Assembly (NCBI GenBank): GCA_922989275.2
Contig: OV277871.1
Span: forward strand, 60,471,848-60,535,847
Source of the DNA: Gari tellinella
Lineage: Eukaryota > Mollusca > Bivalvia > Cardiida > Psammobiidae
Length of the DNA: 64,000 nt
Direction: 5' to 3'
Program-made: the position numbers and the translations under genes
The notes under the pieces: model-generated
The model's database searches: none
Seen by the model: only the letters and a program-made list of their open reading frames with translations
Told to the model about the DNA's origin: nothing
Shown: piece after piece, positions 12,040-23,497 of the stretch
Numbering within the stretch: the stretch's first letter is position 1
How the letters are laid out: the number at the start of each line of letters is the position of its first letter

Positions 12040-12290
12040 CTACCTCTCTACAATGACACCAAATGGGACACAAACATGTGTGCGCTGTTCGGAGGGAGTC
12101 GTTATACAAAAGGAAACTGATTTACATTTGCAATCAGCTTGAATCCGGATCAGAGCCGCGTGGAGCGGCGTCTTATTTGGATTCAAGCTCTTTGTCATTC
12201 GTCATTATGCTGTTTTCTATCAAAATGTCCAACATGTATATTTTGAGATATTTACATTCAACACGTAAAGTCTCTATGTAATCGTATTAA
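12040..12290. mobile_element. Family B MITE with hairpin core
   Basis: ctacctctctacaatgacacc at the left end, core at 12131-12194 (gaatccggatcagagccgcg ... gcggcgtcttatttggattc), then cattatgctgttttctatc and caaaatgtccaacatgtat. It matches the copies at 7.0 and 60.0 kb. Confidence 0.65.
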
Positions 12291-12494
12291 AAATATGCAG
12301 GTCAATTCTCGATGAACCTACGAATCGAATCCGGTCCCAGCCAGTTAGAAAGAGGGCGGAGTCTCCTCCGCGAAGAAAATCTTCCATACGGCGGAGAGAT
12401 ACCGACCAAGTTAGGATCGACTTTTAGATTATCCGTTTGCAGGGGGCGCAACGTAATGTAGCGAATGTTGATATTTAAGCGACGCTTTAGAGAA

Positions 12495-12560
12495 TGTTAG
12501 TAAGATGGCGGACAAAACGTGATGTTTTCTGGATGAAACGGATACAATTGTGGTAAGTTT
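12495..12560 (+). promoter_or_regulatory. Promoter-like motif and splice donor in the left arm
   Basis: AAGATGGCGGAC at ~12504-12515 resembles the YY1-type initiator-proximal motif of many animal promoters. Its ATG opens only a five-codon frame (M-A-D-K-T-stop). A consensus donor GTGGTAAGT lies at ~12550-12558. It pairs plausibly with the acceptor before the zinc-finger ATG (tttttattattttcag, ending ~13648), implying a non-coding first exon and a ~1.1-kb intron. The right arm carries the same signals pointing inward. Confidence 0.45.
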
Positions 12561-13659
12561 CAACATTTTATTACCTTTCTGAATAAAAAGTATATGCGCA
12601 TCAGGTGACCGCCGGTTTCAAGAAAGCTCACAACTTTAGATCATGAACGTAGCTGTCTTCGTTTTCGAGCCAACCCCGGAACAGTTTTCTAAGTTGGAAG
12701 TTGGAAATTGTCATCGCTCTACTTTCGTTTTTATAAGTCATTCAGTAGACGTTTTTAGACTAGTCTGACGTTTTTGAAACGCCTTTACTGTAAATTTAAA
12801 CTCATTAAAGATTAAATTCAATATCTGCCGATTTTAAGCACTTCGTCGGGACCCGCACGCCCGATTTTTCCTTTTTCAAGTACATTTTTGAGAATGTTTA
12901 TAATTAAGCCGATCTTAGAGAATGTTGGTCAAATGAATTATTTAGTTTTTTTCCCCTCACCTCATATTTACAGTCACATACAAAACACAGCAGGCGGCAC
13001 CATTCTGTGTACTTAATTAAACGGAACACATTAAGAAGAAATTATTAGAGCTCTACTCCCCGCCGATGAAATTTGGAGGGTGATATTGTTTTGGTGTTGC
13101 CCGTCCATCCTTCCGTCCGTCCGAAATTCGTTTCTGCGCTATTTCTCGGCAACTACTGACTGGATTTTATCGAAACTCTGAACAAACCTTCCATACCAAG
13201 AAGAGATGCGCATATCCTTAGCGTGTCCCGGTCGGACCTTTTAACACAGAGTTATGGTCCAGATTAGTTCTGCACTATGTAAACAGATTTCAACGAAACT
13301 AAAAGTTATGGGTCTATCCTCATGTCCCATCCGCATCGTTTAACACACAGTTATGGCCCCTTAATTGTAACATTCTATTATGCGCTCTTTCTCGACAACT
13401 ACTACTTGGATTTCAAGGAAACTTTATGGGAACTTTCAATACCCCAATGAGATGTGCATATCCTCTGCTTGTTGACATTGACCTATACAATTAGATATTG
13501 AGAACATTTCTCGTTCCCGCCAAAACAGTTACAGACAATGACATGTCTCATGGAATCTTATAAACTTATAATCCTTGAACTTTGGTTAATATTTCCTGTC
13601 GTGGGATATAATGCACAATAATAAAGAATGCTTTTTATTATTTTCAGTCACATGCAATC

Positions 13660-14355
13660 ATGGCCGAGGAAGAACCATCACATCTATTTGAGTGCACCAT
13701 ATGTGAGAAAAAATACTACCGAAAACAAACGTTAAAAGTTCTCATTCAAACACACAACTCTAATGAAGTGGAATGTGAATGTGGCAAAAAATTTACAAAC
13801 CAGTATTATTTGTCTCTACATCGCCAAAGAAACCATAAAAACAGTAAAGTATGTTGTGTGTGTCAACAGACGTTTAATACAAAATTTGCTCTGCAAAGAC
13901 ACCAAGAACGCTACCATGCTGACACAGGTCATGAAGATGCAAAGTACAGCTGTGATATTTGTGGAGTTGCCACAACTTCAACGTTAAGTCTAAATGCCCA
14001 CAAAGTGAAAGTGCACGGACAAGGTCATGAGTACAGTTGCAGCAAATGTGCCAAAATATTCTACTGCAAGTATTCGCTCCAGCGCCATGAGAATGATGGC
14101 GTCTTGTGGACGGTTTGGTGTTGCTTCTGGAACCGATTTCTGGAGAAAGTTTTATCACAAGCTTACAAGACCATATTTCACCATGTCTTGGGTTACAGAT
14201 TTACTCATGGCGCTGGATCGAATACTTGTACATGTAAAAGAATATTTTGGGCTATTCCGGTATTATTTTTCACCAGTGGCAGCCCATGTTCGCCGTCCAA
14301 TCAGATCGCGTATTACATTCGGTTAACAATCAGACAAAATGTCGGCCAGCAATAA
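13660..14355 (+). CDS. C2H2 zinc-finger protein exon inside a long-arm element
   Basis: Likely nucleic-acid-binding, nuclear. 231 codons with five C2H2-type units in residues ~10-145. Unit 1 has C-x2-C but Leu where the first His belongs (K-V-L-I-Q-T-H). Unit 2 is C-x-C-x12-H-x4-H. Units 3 and 4 are complete C-x2-C-x12-H-x4-H. Unit 5 has C-x2-C-x12-H and then runs out (H-E-N-D-G) without its second His. The remaining ~85 residues are rich in W, F and C and look like untranslated or intron sequence, so the true exon may end near 14095. Start choice: ATG 12 bases after a good 3' splice site, in M-A-E-E-E-P. It could be a captured host exon or the element's own DNA-binding protein; nothing decides between them. 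Confidence 0.6.
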   Translation: MAEEEPSHLFECTICEKKYYRKQTLKVLIQTHNSNEVECECGKKFTNQYYLSLHRQRNHKNSKVCCVCQQTFNTKFALQRHQERYHADTGHEDAKYSCDICGVATTSTLSLNAHKVKVHGQGHEYSCSKCAKIFYCKYSLQRHENDGVLWTVWCCFWNRFLEKVLSQAYKTIFHHVLGYRFTHGAGSNTCTCKRIFWAIPVLFFTSGSPCSPSNQIAYYIRLTIRQNVGQQ

Positions 14356-14669
14356 GAATTTCTGTTGATTTTGAAAAGTTTAGCTTGTTCAGAGTCCATT
14401 GATTGATTAATACGGGGTAAACTGTGCTATTCAATGACTTTTTATATAAATTACTCGCCGGTGTAGCGACTTTCCACCAGGAATCTGTTTATACGCCAAA
14501 ACGACGGTACCCGATGTTCCACAATCTTAGGACAAAAGAGATATAGATGGCTGTTCTCCTTGTAGAAGATTATATTTGTTGGGACCGGATTTTTTTCGCT
14601 CGTTTTTTCTGTTTGTTTCTTTTTTTTAAATTGTTTTTGATCAAACGCCAAGTGATACAGACACATGTG

Positions 14670-15461
14670 ACCGGGATACACTAAGGATATGCGCATCTCT
14701 TCTTGGTATGGAAGGTTTGCGCAGAGTTTCGATGGAATCCAGTTAGTAGTTGCCGAGAAATAGCGCGGAAACGAATTTCGGACGAACGGCAGGATGGACG
14801 GACAACGCCAAAACAACATCACCCTCCCAATTTCATCGGCGGGGAGTAGAGCTCTAATATTTTTTTCTAAATGTGTTCCGTTTAATTAAGTACACAGAAT
14901 AGTGCCGTCTGCTGTGGTTTGGATGTGACTGTAAATATAAGGCGAGGGAAAAAAACTAAATAATTAATTTGACCAACATTCTCTAAAATCGGCTTAATTA
15001 TAAACATTCTCAAAAAAGTACCTGAAAAAGGAAAAATCGGGCGTGCGGGTCCCGACGAAGTGCTTAAAATCGGCAGATATTGAATTTAAGCTTTAATGAG
15101 TTTAAATTTACAGTAAAGGCGTTTCAAAAACGTCAGACTAGTCTAAAAAACGTCTACTGAATGACTTATAAAAACGAAAGTAGAGCGATGACAATTTCCA
15201 ACTTCCAACTTAGAAAACTGTCCCGGGGTTGGCTCGAAAACGAAGACAGCTACGTTCATGATCTTTCATGTGAGCTTTCTTGAAACTGGCGGTCACCTGA
15301 TGCGCATATACTTTTTATTCAGAAAGGTAATAAAATGTTGAAACTTACCACAATTGTATCCGTTTCATCCAGAAAACATCACGTTTTGTCCGCCATCTTA
15401 CTAACATTCTCTAAAGCGTCGCTTAAATAGCAACATTCTCTACATTACGTTGCGCCCCCTG
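14670..15461 (-). repeat. Right inverted arm of the zinc-finger element
   Basis: Reverse complement of 12440-~13234, including the AAGATGGCGGAC motif and the GTAAGT donor on the minus strand. Inside the arm, cgaacggcaggatggacgga and cggcaactactgactgga-type sequence (left-arm orientation) resembles the gtccgtccgtc repeats common elsewhere in invertebrate DNA. Confidence 0.9.
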
Positions 15462-15466
15462 GTTTG

Positions 15467-16220
15467 GGTATTTCGAAACCCCTTTTTAAAGTCGCAGACA
15501 GTTCAATTAAAATCAAATTGCGATAAAAAAATTAATTAATTGCTGTTTTTAAGGGAGGTTATCATATTACACTCCGTCATTAAAGCTGTACGCGTTCTCT
15601 CCCTTCTCCGAGTGAGCATGGATCTATTTATAGATTAGACAAGTTGTCTTCCAATTACGGTTTGAAATTGACAATTTCAAACAATTTGTTCACCAGAATA
15701 CATAGGAAAGTCGCTCAAACATAAAGCAAAATAATGCATTCACACTTACTAAATTGGTAACGTAATGTTCCGTTATGACATATTTAAACTAGTCTATGTG
15801 TATCGGATATGCCACGGATAGCCGCGGGTGTGTGTACACGCTGACTGTGTACATGTAGTCGCATTTCAGCGTTGCTATTCGCGTTGCTAAGTGTAAAGCG
15901 TGTATAAAAACTTGCGCCACCTAATTGTTTAAAATATGCTTTGATAATGGATATTCAGATTGAAATTTTTGTTTTAATTTCTTACGAGCGTTCTTAAAGC
16001 ACAGCGAGAAAGTTTACTGCGTAGAACCCTGAAATTATCATGCAAATACAGTACATGTAGTAAGGACTACTTTTGACACCATATTTAGAAACTGGAATGG
16101 CTATTACATCGATATTACATCTATCAAACCCATTTGGCCGGTATATGGTATATTCATATACATGAAAACAAATCTGGTCAAACTACACATTAAATGGATG
16201 ACAGAAAATAAAAATATAAA
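15467..16220. other. Stretch without a recognisable gene
   Basis: No coding signal, no tRNA and no repeat matching the families named here. AT-rich single-copy-looking DNA immediately outside the long-arm element. Confidence 0.45.
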
Positions 16221-16224
16221 TATA

Positions 16225-16385
16225 AGGAATAAACAACATCTTTTTGCCGCTCATGACGGTATGACTACATTAGCTTCGGGGTGTAAATTAAATGAAAACG
16301 CCCTTCGGGCGTTTACAAAATTTACCCCCTGCGAAGCTAATGTAGTCATACCGTCATGAACGTCAAAAAGATGTTGTTTATTCCT
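16225..16385. mobile_element. Hairpin MITE with a stable C(TTCG)G apex
   Basis: The 161-bp unit folds almost completely on itself. Outer arms GGAATAAACAACATCTTTTT and its complement, then ACGGTATGACTACATTAGCT and its complement. The apex is AAACGCCCTTCGGGCGTTT at 16296-16314. Open frames on both strands encode nearly the same peptide because of the palindrome and are not genes. Confidence 0.85.
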
Positions 16386-16389
16386 ATAA

Positions 16390-16540
16390 AAACCAGCAGA
16401 CGACAATTTTAAGCAGACGAGATTGCAGTCGTGAACGCTCCAGACAGTAAAATCCTGTTTAGGGAACAGCGGCATGGGTCGTTGTAAGGAGGGAGTCGTT
16501 GTTGGGAGGACCGTTGTAGAGAGGGAGCACTGGATTTTAA
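16390..16540. mobile_element. Right half of a family B MITE
   Basis: agacgacaattttaagcaga, gtttagggaacagc, ggagggagtcgttgttggga and a terminal gtagagagggagcactg match other family B right halves. It directly abuts the hairpin MITE. Confidence 0.65.
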
Positions 16541-16659
16541 GATATTTCGTTTCGGTATTCTATATTTCTATTCTGATATTTGTCTGAAATATAAAGCAAC
16601 CTTTAATAGATTAACGGTTGGTCAAATGAGATCGTGCATCTAACCCAGGCCCGTAGGAA

Positions 16660-17060
16660 CAGGGGTCATTGAAGAATTAACATTTGCCCAGTATAAAATT
16701 ACAAACTGTACATCACAAATTGGCAACTGAACATCACGAATTAAAACGTAAACATAACGAATTGTTTTGACTACATATAACGAATTGTTTTGGATACTTA
16801 ACGAATTGATATTTGCGCATAATGAATTGCCTTTTACACAGGACAACTTACAAACTGTACATAACAAATTGGCAACTGCACATAACAAATCAAAACGTAG
16901 ACATAACGAATTGTTTTGACTATATAACAAATTGTTTTGTGTACTTAACAAATTGATATTTGTACATGGCGAATTGTCTTTTACACAGGACAAACTACAC
17001 ATACACGTAACGAATTGTTTTGATTCGTCCACGTAACGAACTGACTTTCCCACATGACAC
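16660..17060. repeat. Diverged tandem repeat of ~145 bp built from a small cataacgaattg unit
   Basis: Two long copies (~16700-16846 and ~16850-16990) share caaactgtacat, ggcaactg, caaaacgtagacataacgaa and cttttacacaggacaa. Within them a short motif, (c)ataac(g/a)aattg, recurs roughly every 20-25 bases. A 182-codon minus-strand frame here is repeat sequence. Confidence 0.7.
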
Positions 17061-17064
17061 AAAG

Positions 17065-17610
17065 AAATCTCACAATATAAGACAGTCGAGGCGTTCCATA
17101 TAAAATACAAGCAGTAAGATATATGATCGAACAGACACTTGTGCACGCGGAAAAGATATGTTTCACAGAGAGTCATATAAGAAAGCAAAACATTTCGTCA
17201 CCAGTGTCAAGAAAAGCAGCTATGCGCTACATTTAGTGGCATTTTGTTTGCGTATAACATGGAATTTATAATTTATCTCCCTCTGTAAACAGTCTCAAAC
17301 CGATTTCTTCCAATCTAACGCTGATTGCGCATTATCTGATTTGTGACACCATTAAGTATTCTAACATTCTGCATGCTTTGCAATTGTCGTCTGCAAAATT
17401 TGCTGATAACTTAGGATAGCAAACGTTGACCATAATCTAAAATGACTAATACTAGTCGAAATTTTCAGCAAAGTTGCATAGAAAACACTTTTTGTCAAGT
17501 TTCTCAGATGACAATTGCTGAGGAAGAACACTCTCGGTTTAATCACCATTGTCATCTGCCTTTGTTTACTCTTATATATATTTTAGTATAAAAAACCTAA
17601 CCTCAGACAG
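17065..17610. other. Stretch without a recognisable gene
   Basis: No coding or structural feature identified between the cataacgaattg repeats and the minisatellite. Confidence 0.4.
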
Positions 17611-17611
17611 T

Positions 17612-19172
17612 TTGAAACTCCACTTCAAACAGTATAACACACCTCACATCAAACAGTATAACACACCTCACATCAAACAGTATAACACACCTCACATCAA
17701 ACAGTATAACACCTCACATCAAACAGTATAACACCTCACATCAAACAGTATAACACACCTCACACCAAACAGTATAACACACCTCACATCAAACAGTATA
17801 ACACACCTCACATCAAACAGTATAACACACCTCACATCAAACATCAAACAGTATAACACACCTCACATCAAACAGTATAACACCTCACATCAAACAGTAT
17901 AACACACCTCACATCAAACAGTATAACACACCTCACATCAAACAGTATAACACCTCACATCAAACAGTATAACACACCTCACATCAAACAGTATAACACA
18001 CCTCACATCAAACAGTATAACACACCTCACATCAAACAGTATAACACCTCACATCAAACAGTATAACACCTCACATCAAACAGTATAACACACCTTACAT
18101 CAAACAGTATAACACACCTCACATCAAACAGTATAACACACCTCACATCAAACAGTATAACAAACCTCACATCAAACAGTATAACACCTCACATCAAACA
18201 GTATAACACACCTCACATCAAACAGTATAACACACCTCACATCAAACAGTATAACACCTCACATCAAACAGTATAACACCTCACATCAAACAGTATAACA
18301 CACCTCACATCAAACAGTATAACACACCTCACATCAAACAGTATAACACCTCACATCAAACAGTATACGCACCTCACATCAAACAGTATAACACACCTCA
18401 CATCAAACAGTATAACACCTCACATCAAACAGTATAACACACCTCACATCAAACAGTATAACACCTCACATCAAACAGTATAACACCTCACATCAAACAG
18501 TATAACACCTCACATCAAACAGTATAACACACCTCACATCAAACAGTATAACACACCTCACATCAAACAGTATAACACACCTCACATCAAACAGTATAAC
18601 ACCTCACATCAAACAGTATAACACCTCACATCAAACAGTATAACACACCTTACATCAAACAGTATAACACACCTCACATCAAACAGTATAACACACCTCA
18701 CATCAAACAGTATAACAAACCTCACATCAAACAGTATAACACCTCACATCAAACAGTATAACACACCTCACATCAAACAGTATAACACACCTCACATCAA
18801 ACAGTATAACACCTCACATCAAACAGTATAACACCTCACATCAAACAGTATAACACCTCACATCAAACAGTATAACACACCTCACATCAAACAGTATAAC
18901 ACACCTCACATCAAACAGTATAACACACCTCACATCAAACAGTATAACACACCTCACATCAAACAGTATAACACCTCACATCAAACAGTATAACACACCT
19001 CACATCAAACAGTATAACACACCTCACATCAAACAACATCAAACAGTATAACACACCTCACATCAAACAGTATAACACACCTCACATCAAACAGTATAAC
19101 ACCTCACATCATACAGTATAACACACCTCACATCAAACAGTATAACACACCTCACATCAAACAGTATAACAC
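17612..19172. repeat. Minisatellite, 24/22-bp units, about 65 copies
   Basis: The long unit is ATAACACACCTCACATCAAA plus CAGT (24 bp). The short unit lacks one AC pair (22 bp). Both lengths are interspersed in irregular order. Rare variants mark positions: caccttacat at 18091 and 18646, and aacaaacctc around 18161 and 18716. The constant 555-bp offset shows a segmental duplication within the array. Two junction variants (acatcaaacatcaaacagt near 17845; caaacaacatcaaacagt near 19033) add partial units. Unique sequence borders both sides. Confidence 0.95.
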
Positions 19173-19617
19173 TTAGAAAACTTAGAAAATATTACTGCCA
19201 GGATGTGTTGTAATAACAGATTTCCTTATTGAAATGTAGGATATTTGAAGTTGAGATACAGTTACCTACCTTGAATTTAAATTCTGTCATGAAAATGCAT
19301 TATTTTTTATTCATGGACTTGCATACAAGGTTAATTATATTGTTTACACATAATAATAATGGGCAATATCGATCTTGAAAAGGCTGACGTGTTGATAAGC
19401 TTCAATGTGTGACTTTATAGTTCGATCAAATCGTATACATGTATATACCGATTTTATTGACGTGTAAGTCATTAAACTAAAACGTACATGTAAGTGGACA
19501 TATAATTGGACCGTATATAACATCACTAATTCTAATCAACGAAGACTAAACATAGCATGTCCCTTGATCACTGCGTTATGGATTGACAAGTCAATAAATC
19601 GGACACTTAAAAAAAAT

Positions 19618-19692
19618 TTTTGGATCGCATGGGTCTCGAACCTATGGCCTTAGAATTGCTAGTCAATCACTCTACTGACTGCGCTGTGAAGG
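19618..19692 (-). repeat. tRNA-like sequence, SINE head or tRNA pseudogene
   Basis: On the minus strand, an A-box-like GCGCAGTCAGTAGAGTG is followed by an intact B box GGTTCGAGACC at normal spacing. The presumed anticodon stem does not pair, so this is not a functional tRNA. A SINE body is not obvious beside it. Confidence 0.55.
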
Positions 19693-19699
19693 ATTATAC

Positions 19700-22025
19700 T
19701 AAATCGTATTAACATTTCCTTTATATAAATGTTCTAGTATAAGCACGTACGGAGCAAGTCTATGTCGTCAAGACGCATGTCCACTCGCCCGCAAGACCGA
19801 CTTCCGTATGCGAAAGGCCTTAACTAATTCACCCCTGGAACATTTAATGGAATTTTCCGATCTAAAAATAAGTCTAGCCCACTTTGGACGATTTAGGGTT
19901 GATTGTTACAATATATTTCAATATGACAAACAGTGTAGACCCTGTTCAGAGGGCTCCTGAAGGAGCCCTCTAATTAAGGTCTACACTGTTTTGCATTGGA
20001 CAAGTTTAATCATCTCAAATATACTGTTTGTAAATGACGAGTATACTCGTCGCTATGATTGAATGTGTTAAGCATAGCTATCGAAACGGATACCCTGAAT
20101 ACTAAAACGTTGAACTTAAAGTATTATTCTCCTTTGACTTGTTTGATACATCCTTTGTGAATGCATCGTTTTAGCTTGTTAGTGCTGTTAAGACAGAATA
20201 ATGACGATGCATTTATATTTTTCTTAGCCTTTTTTCTGTCGTAATGTCGTCTGCTTGGAAAGTTACTTTCACTTTGTTCTCAGCTAAAAAGGAAAACGAT
20301 TCGCCGTAACTGTTGTTGGGTTTTCTCATCCATAGATAAAGCAGTATAAAAAAAAATAAAACACAACATCAAACATGTGAAAAGACTCGTCTTATACAAA
20401 AATCAGTTTTAATCTAAACAGTGTTTATCTTATTCACTAACATTATTTTATGACGTTCAAATTTGTCTTCGGAATAAAATCAATACAAGTGTAATACTTA
20501 AAGGTATTAGATCTATGCTCTTTTTGGGCTGGGGTTGGATTCTGTTCAGACCCCACATTATGAGGGGCCTGAAGGGAACCCAAACTGTTCCCAAAACATT
20601 CAAAGCTGAAATAGTTTACTTTCTGCTCTATTTTTCAATATGTAACATTTATATGACCGGTTACTACGGGACATTTTGTATACAACTTTAGACTTTGTTT
20701 TCCCAAGCAAATACGCTATAGCAATTCGTTTTGACATGTAAAGAATCCTTCTCAACTCATCTACTGGCGTGCGCCAAAAATGACATCAGCTTACTCATTA
20801 CACAAGCATGATCATGGGCATAGACTCATTTAAAATATTAAACTAAAATACAATAATATCTGAATGACTTGATCTAGATCCAGACCGGGACCCTTATCTG
20901 CTGGGACCTGTTCTTGATCTAAATATTTCACATATTATGCGCGAGGCTAGTGCTTACTGCGCAAAGAATAACTCTCTCTCTCACCTAAATGTCCGTCACC
21001 TCTTAAAAACGCCACATGTTGAATATTCCGGCATAAGCTCGATCCTCTTTATACCCTAAAACGTTAGCTGAACGAGATGATCTGGATCCAGACTGGGAAA
21101 CATTTCTATGGAACCCGGTCTGGCTCCAAACCTTCCAAAACCTTACAGAGTGAAAAAGGGTCCGCTACGGTAACTTTTATGTATGATATCTGAAAATATT
21201 ATGTACATATTTGGCGGTCAGCCGCATTCAGCCACAACTTTGAATTTTTGTTTAGAAATATATTTGCTTTTTACCATATATTGTAGAGCCCCCCACTGGC
21301 AAGCATGTAAATATTTCTAGAATTCCCGCAAGGAATAACTGAAATGCTTATCTGCTTGTAGTAACGCGTAAAAGGTACACTTGATTTACTGACAACACTT
21401 CAAGCTCCCCACGAAAGTATTTCATTGATGGAGATTTACAAACGATTTATATCTATAAACAAATAGTAAAAGATTCTTACCTGCGAGAAATCCGTGACTG
21501 AGATTAGCAAGCTTGACTTTCGCTTGACAAATCGCTCTTGAATGACAGTCCCAGCCCCAGAAGATTGGTTAAAGCTGGCAAACATTACGAATCTAATTTG
21601 CATATCAATACATTTCTTCTGGCTTAGCTATCCATCCGAACCACTGTAGTGAAACTTGCACGCTTCGTCCAAAATTCCTCCCCCCACAACACCTTTCTCA
21701 ATTCATTCAATAACCAGATTTTCGTTTTGTCCATTTCACAAAAATTGACCTCGCAGCTGAGAATCTTTTGTACATGTACAGCCCTACAATCGAACATGTG
21801 CTGAGCGGACAAAGAAGGGAAATAATCTAATTCGGGTCTCTGAGGACGGGTTGCAACAGGGCGGATAATTATCTAGAAATTTGCAGAGAACTCAAAATAG
21901 AGCCGTTGTCTTGCTCCTGATCGGCCCTGTATGTAACCTATCCCAGAGAATCTAATGGTCTATTTTGAAGGGAATGTCCGCTCAGCATAAGTTCGACTAG
22001 ATGTGTTTGCACGTCAATGCCAGAC
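19700..22025. other. Non-coding block with degenerate hairpins
   Basis: No gene is seen. A clean hairpin at 19929-19993 reads cagtgtagaccctg ... gagggctcctgaaggagccc ... ggtctacactg. Weaker palindromes occur near 20525-20595 and 21080-21140 (tggatccagactggg ... cccggtctggctcc). Small open frames in this stretch lack recognisable motifs. Confidence 0.5.
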
Positions 22026-22029
22026 CACC

Positions 22030-22122
22030 ACCTTTAGTATAACTGTCTCATGTATTTATATATATGTAAACTGAGATACAAAATAAAGCAATTTGAATTT
22101 GAATTGAATTTGAATTTGTAAA
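22030..22122 (+). mobile_element. Probable LINE 3' end
   Basis: tgtaaactgagatacaaaat followed by aaagcaatttgaatttgaat and further TTGAAT-type repeats. A polyadenylation-like AATAAA plus a short tandem-repeat tail is the usual end of several non-LTR retrotransposon clades. No RT sequence is seen upstream. Confidence 0.4.
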
Positions 22123-22734
22123 ATGACATGACGACATTATTAAAAATATATATCATTCATGCTACAAGCGGTTTTATCAGTCCTTTTTTAGTCACTGTTG
22201 TTACTACAGAGCCATCTGTGGGTTTGCTCGGGAAAAATAATTCACATTAGACACTTAAAAATGTTTTGCTTTACTTATGATGTTCCAAGTTTGTCAAGTT
22301 AAACTAAACTGTTTCCACAGTGGGCGCAGTAATGTAGTATATTGATGATTCGAACATTTGTATATTACATGCATAACATACCATATTATTCATATTGCAC
22401 AATATATGTTCCACGTTTATGTTAACAAATTTTTATGCAACACATGCTGTGCGTTAATAAGTTAATGGCGTTCGTAATAAAATGCCCAGTTACAAACACA
22501 ACACTCGTGTTTCCTTACATTTTGTTTTCCCATACCAGTTAAGCTCGACCTAAATTGTGTATCATTTAAGAAGACAATTCCACATACAAAATTCAATAGG
22601 ACGAAACGGATATTACAGCATAGTGTTTTGCAGGGACTTTGTCATTTAGACTTCGCCTCGACTTTTCTGGCACAAGGAAATGCTCTTGATAACATTTAGG
22701 AAACTGGTCGGACTAATGTCCCTTTAATTACCGG

Positions 22735-22995
22735 TATGTTCTCCCATTCATTTTTTATGTTTCTTTCCTTAATCCTATCATGATTAAACCTATCGTGAGT
22801 TTTACCCCTTGGCCGTCAATATTGTTTTCTGCAATGTCATTTCAAAGTTAGATTTAAGGCAGTATTACTGACGGAATTTCAAACCAAGTGGCAAACAGTT
22901 TAAACTTTGATCAGACGCCGCGTGACGAGGCGTCTGATCAGGATCAAAACTGCTTTCAAACTGCGCTTTGTGACGTAATTGAGAGTGAAAGGGTT
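22735..22995. mobile_element. Family D MITE with hairpin core
   Basis: The flanks (cgtgagttttaccccttggc, gcaatgtcatttcaaag, ttaaggcagtattactga) and the right end (gtgacgtaattgagagtgaa agggtt) match 8.15-8.35, 41.75-41.9 and 62.2-62.5 kb. The core at ~22891-22955 reads cagacgccgcgtgacgaggc gtctg. Family D is a name used only here. Confidence 0.65.
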
Positions 22996-23497
22996 AATGC
23001 ATGAATCAGTTTAGAATTACGCCACATGGAACAATTGTTAGATGCGGGTTTTGCGTGTTCAAATAATTTGATTAAATGATACAAACTGTTGAGTGCCACA
23101 GTTCTTAAGACAATTGTTACCTTAAAGTAGCACGTTAGTTTGCGGAGAGATTTAATTCATAACTCCATCGTGAAGCACTTTTACGTATTAATTTAATTCC
23201 TCTATTACAATAAATAGTGCCAATTTATACATCAGTAAATATGGATCATTATACGTGTTTATATACTACCAAATAGCAGCTTAAAGCAGGCGTATTTTGC
23301 TTTACTTTCAACCTATTTGAAGTGGCCACCTATCTTCATTTTAGAAACAGACTATATGGTAAATGGGGAAAATAGTTGTAAGCTAATCTCTTCTAAAGTA
23401 GTTTATATTTCCAACACGTGATACTATTATTTTAAAAGCCGCCAAAACACACTACGATAACTACAGCGTGTGTAAAATGCAACAGTCCGCATCATTA

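Larger units (their letters stand above)
12440..15461 (+). mobile_element. Unclassified DNA element with ~795-bp inverted arms carrying a zinc-finger exon
   Basis: The left arm (12440-~13234) and right arm (~14670-15461) are near-identical inverted copies, with only scattered single-base differences where I compared them. Both termini start CAGGGGGCGCAACGTAATGT. GTTTG flanks both ends (12435-12439 and 15462-15466), a candidate 5-bp target duplication. The interior (~1435 bp) holds a C2H2 zinc-finger reading frame. No transposase is visible, so mobilisation would be in trans. Five-base duplications are known for Transib/RAG-type elements, but these ends do not begin CAC, and the 8-bp duplications of hAT and P elements are not seen, so I leave the superfamily open. 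Inner arm edges are accurate to a few bases. Confidence 0.85.

Noticed and set aside
14451..14822. 123-codon minus-strand frame in the zinc-finger element
   Set aside because: It overlaps the inverted arm and a T/A-rich segment; no motif, and the matching part of the left arm has no equivalent frame.
12440..15461. hAT or P-element assignment from the CAGGG-type ends
   Set aside because: Both make 8-bp target duplications; the flanks here match only over 5 bp (GTTTG), and no transposase supports either.
16296..16314. Bacterial Rho-independent terminator, hinting at bacterial DNA
   Set aside because: It is the apex of a 161-bp palindrome in a window full of animal retroelements; no bacterial genes are present.
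16640..17188. 182-codon minus-strand open frame
   Set aside because: It lies over the cataacgaattg repeat; its composition follows the repeat unit and no domain is recognisable.
17612..19172. CRISPR-like array
   Set aside because: Repeats are directly adjacent with no unique spacers and vary in length by dinucleotide; it is a eukaryotic minisatellite.
19618..19692. Functional tRNA gene
   Set aside because: A good B box but no pairing anticodon stem.
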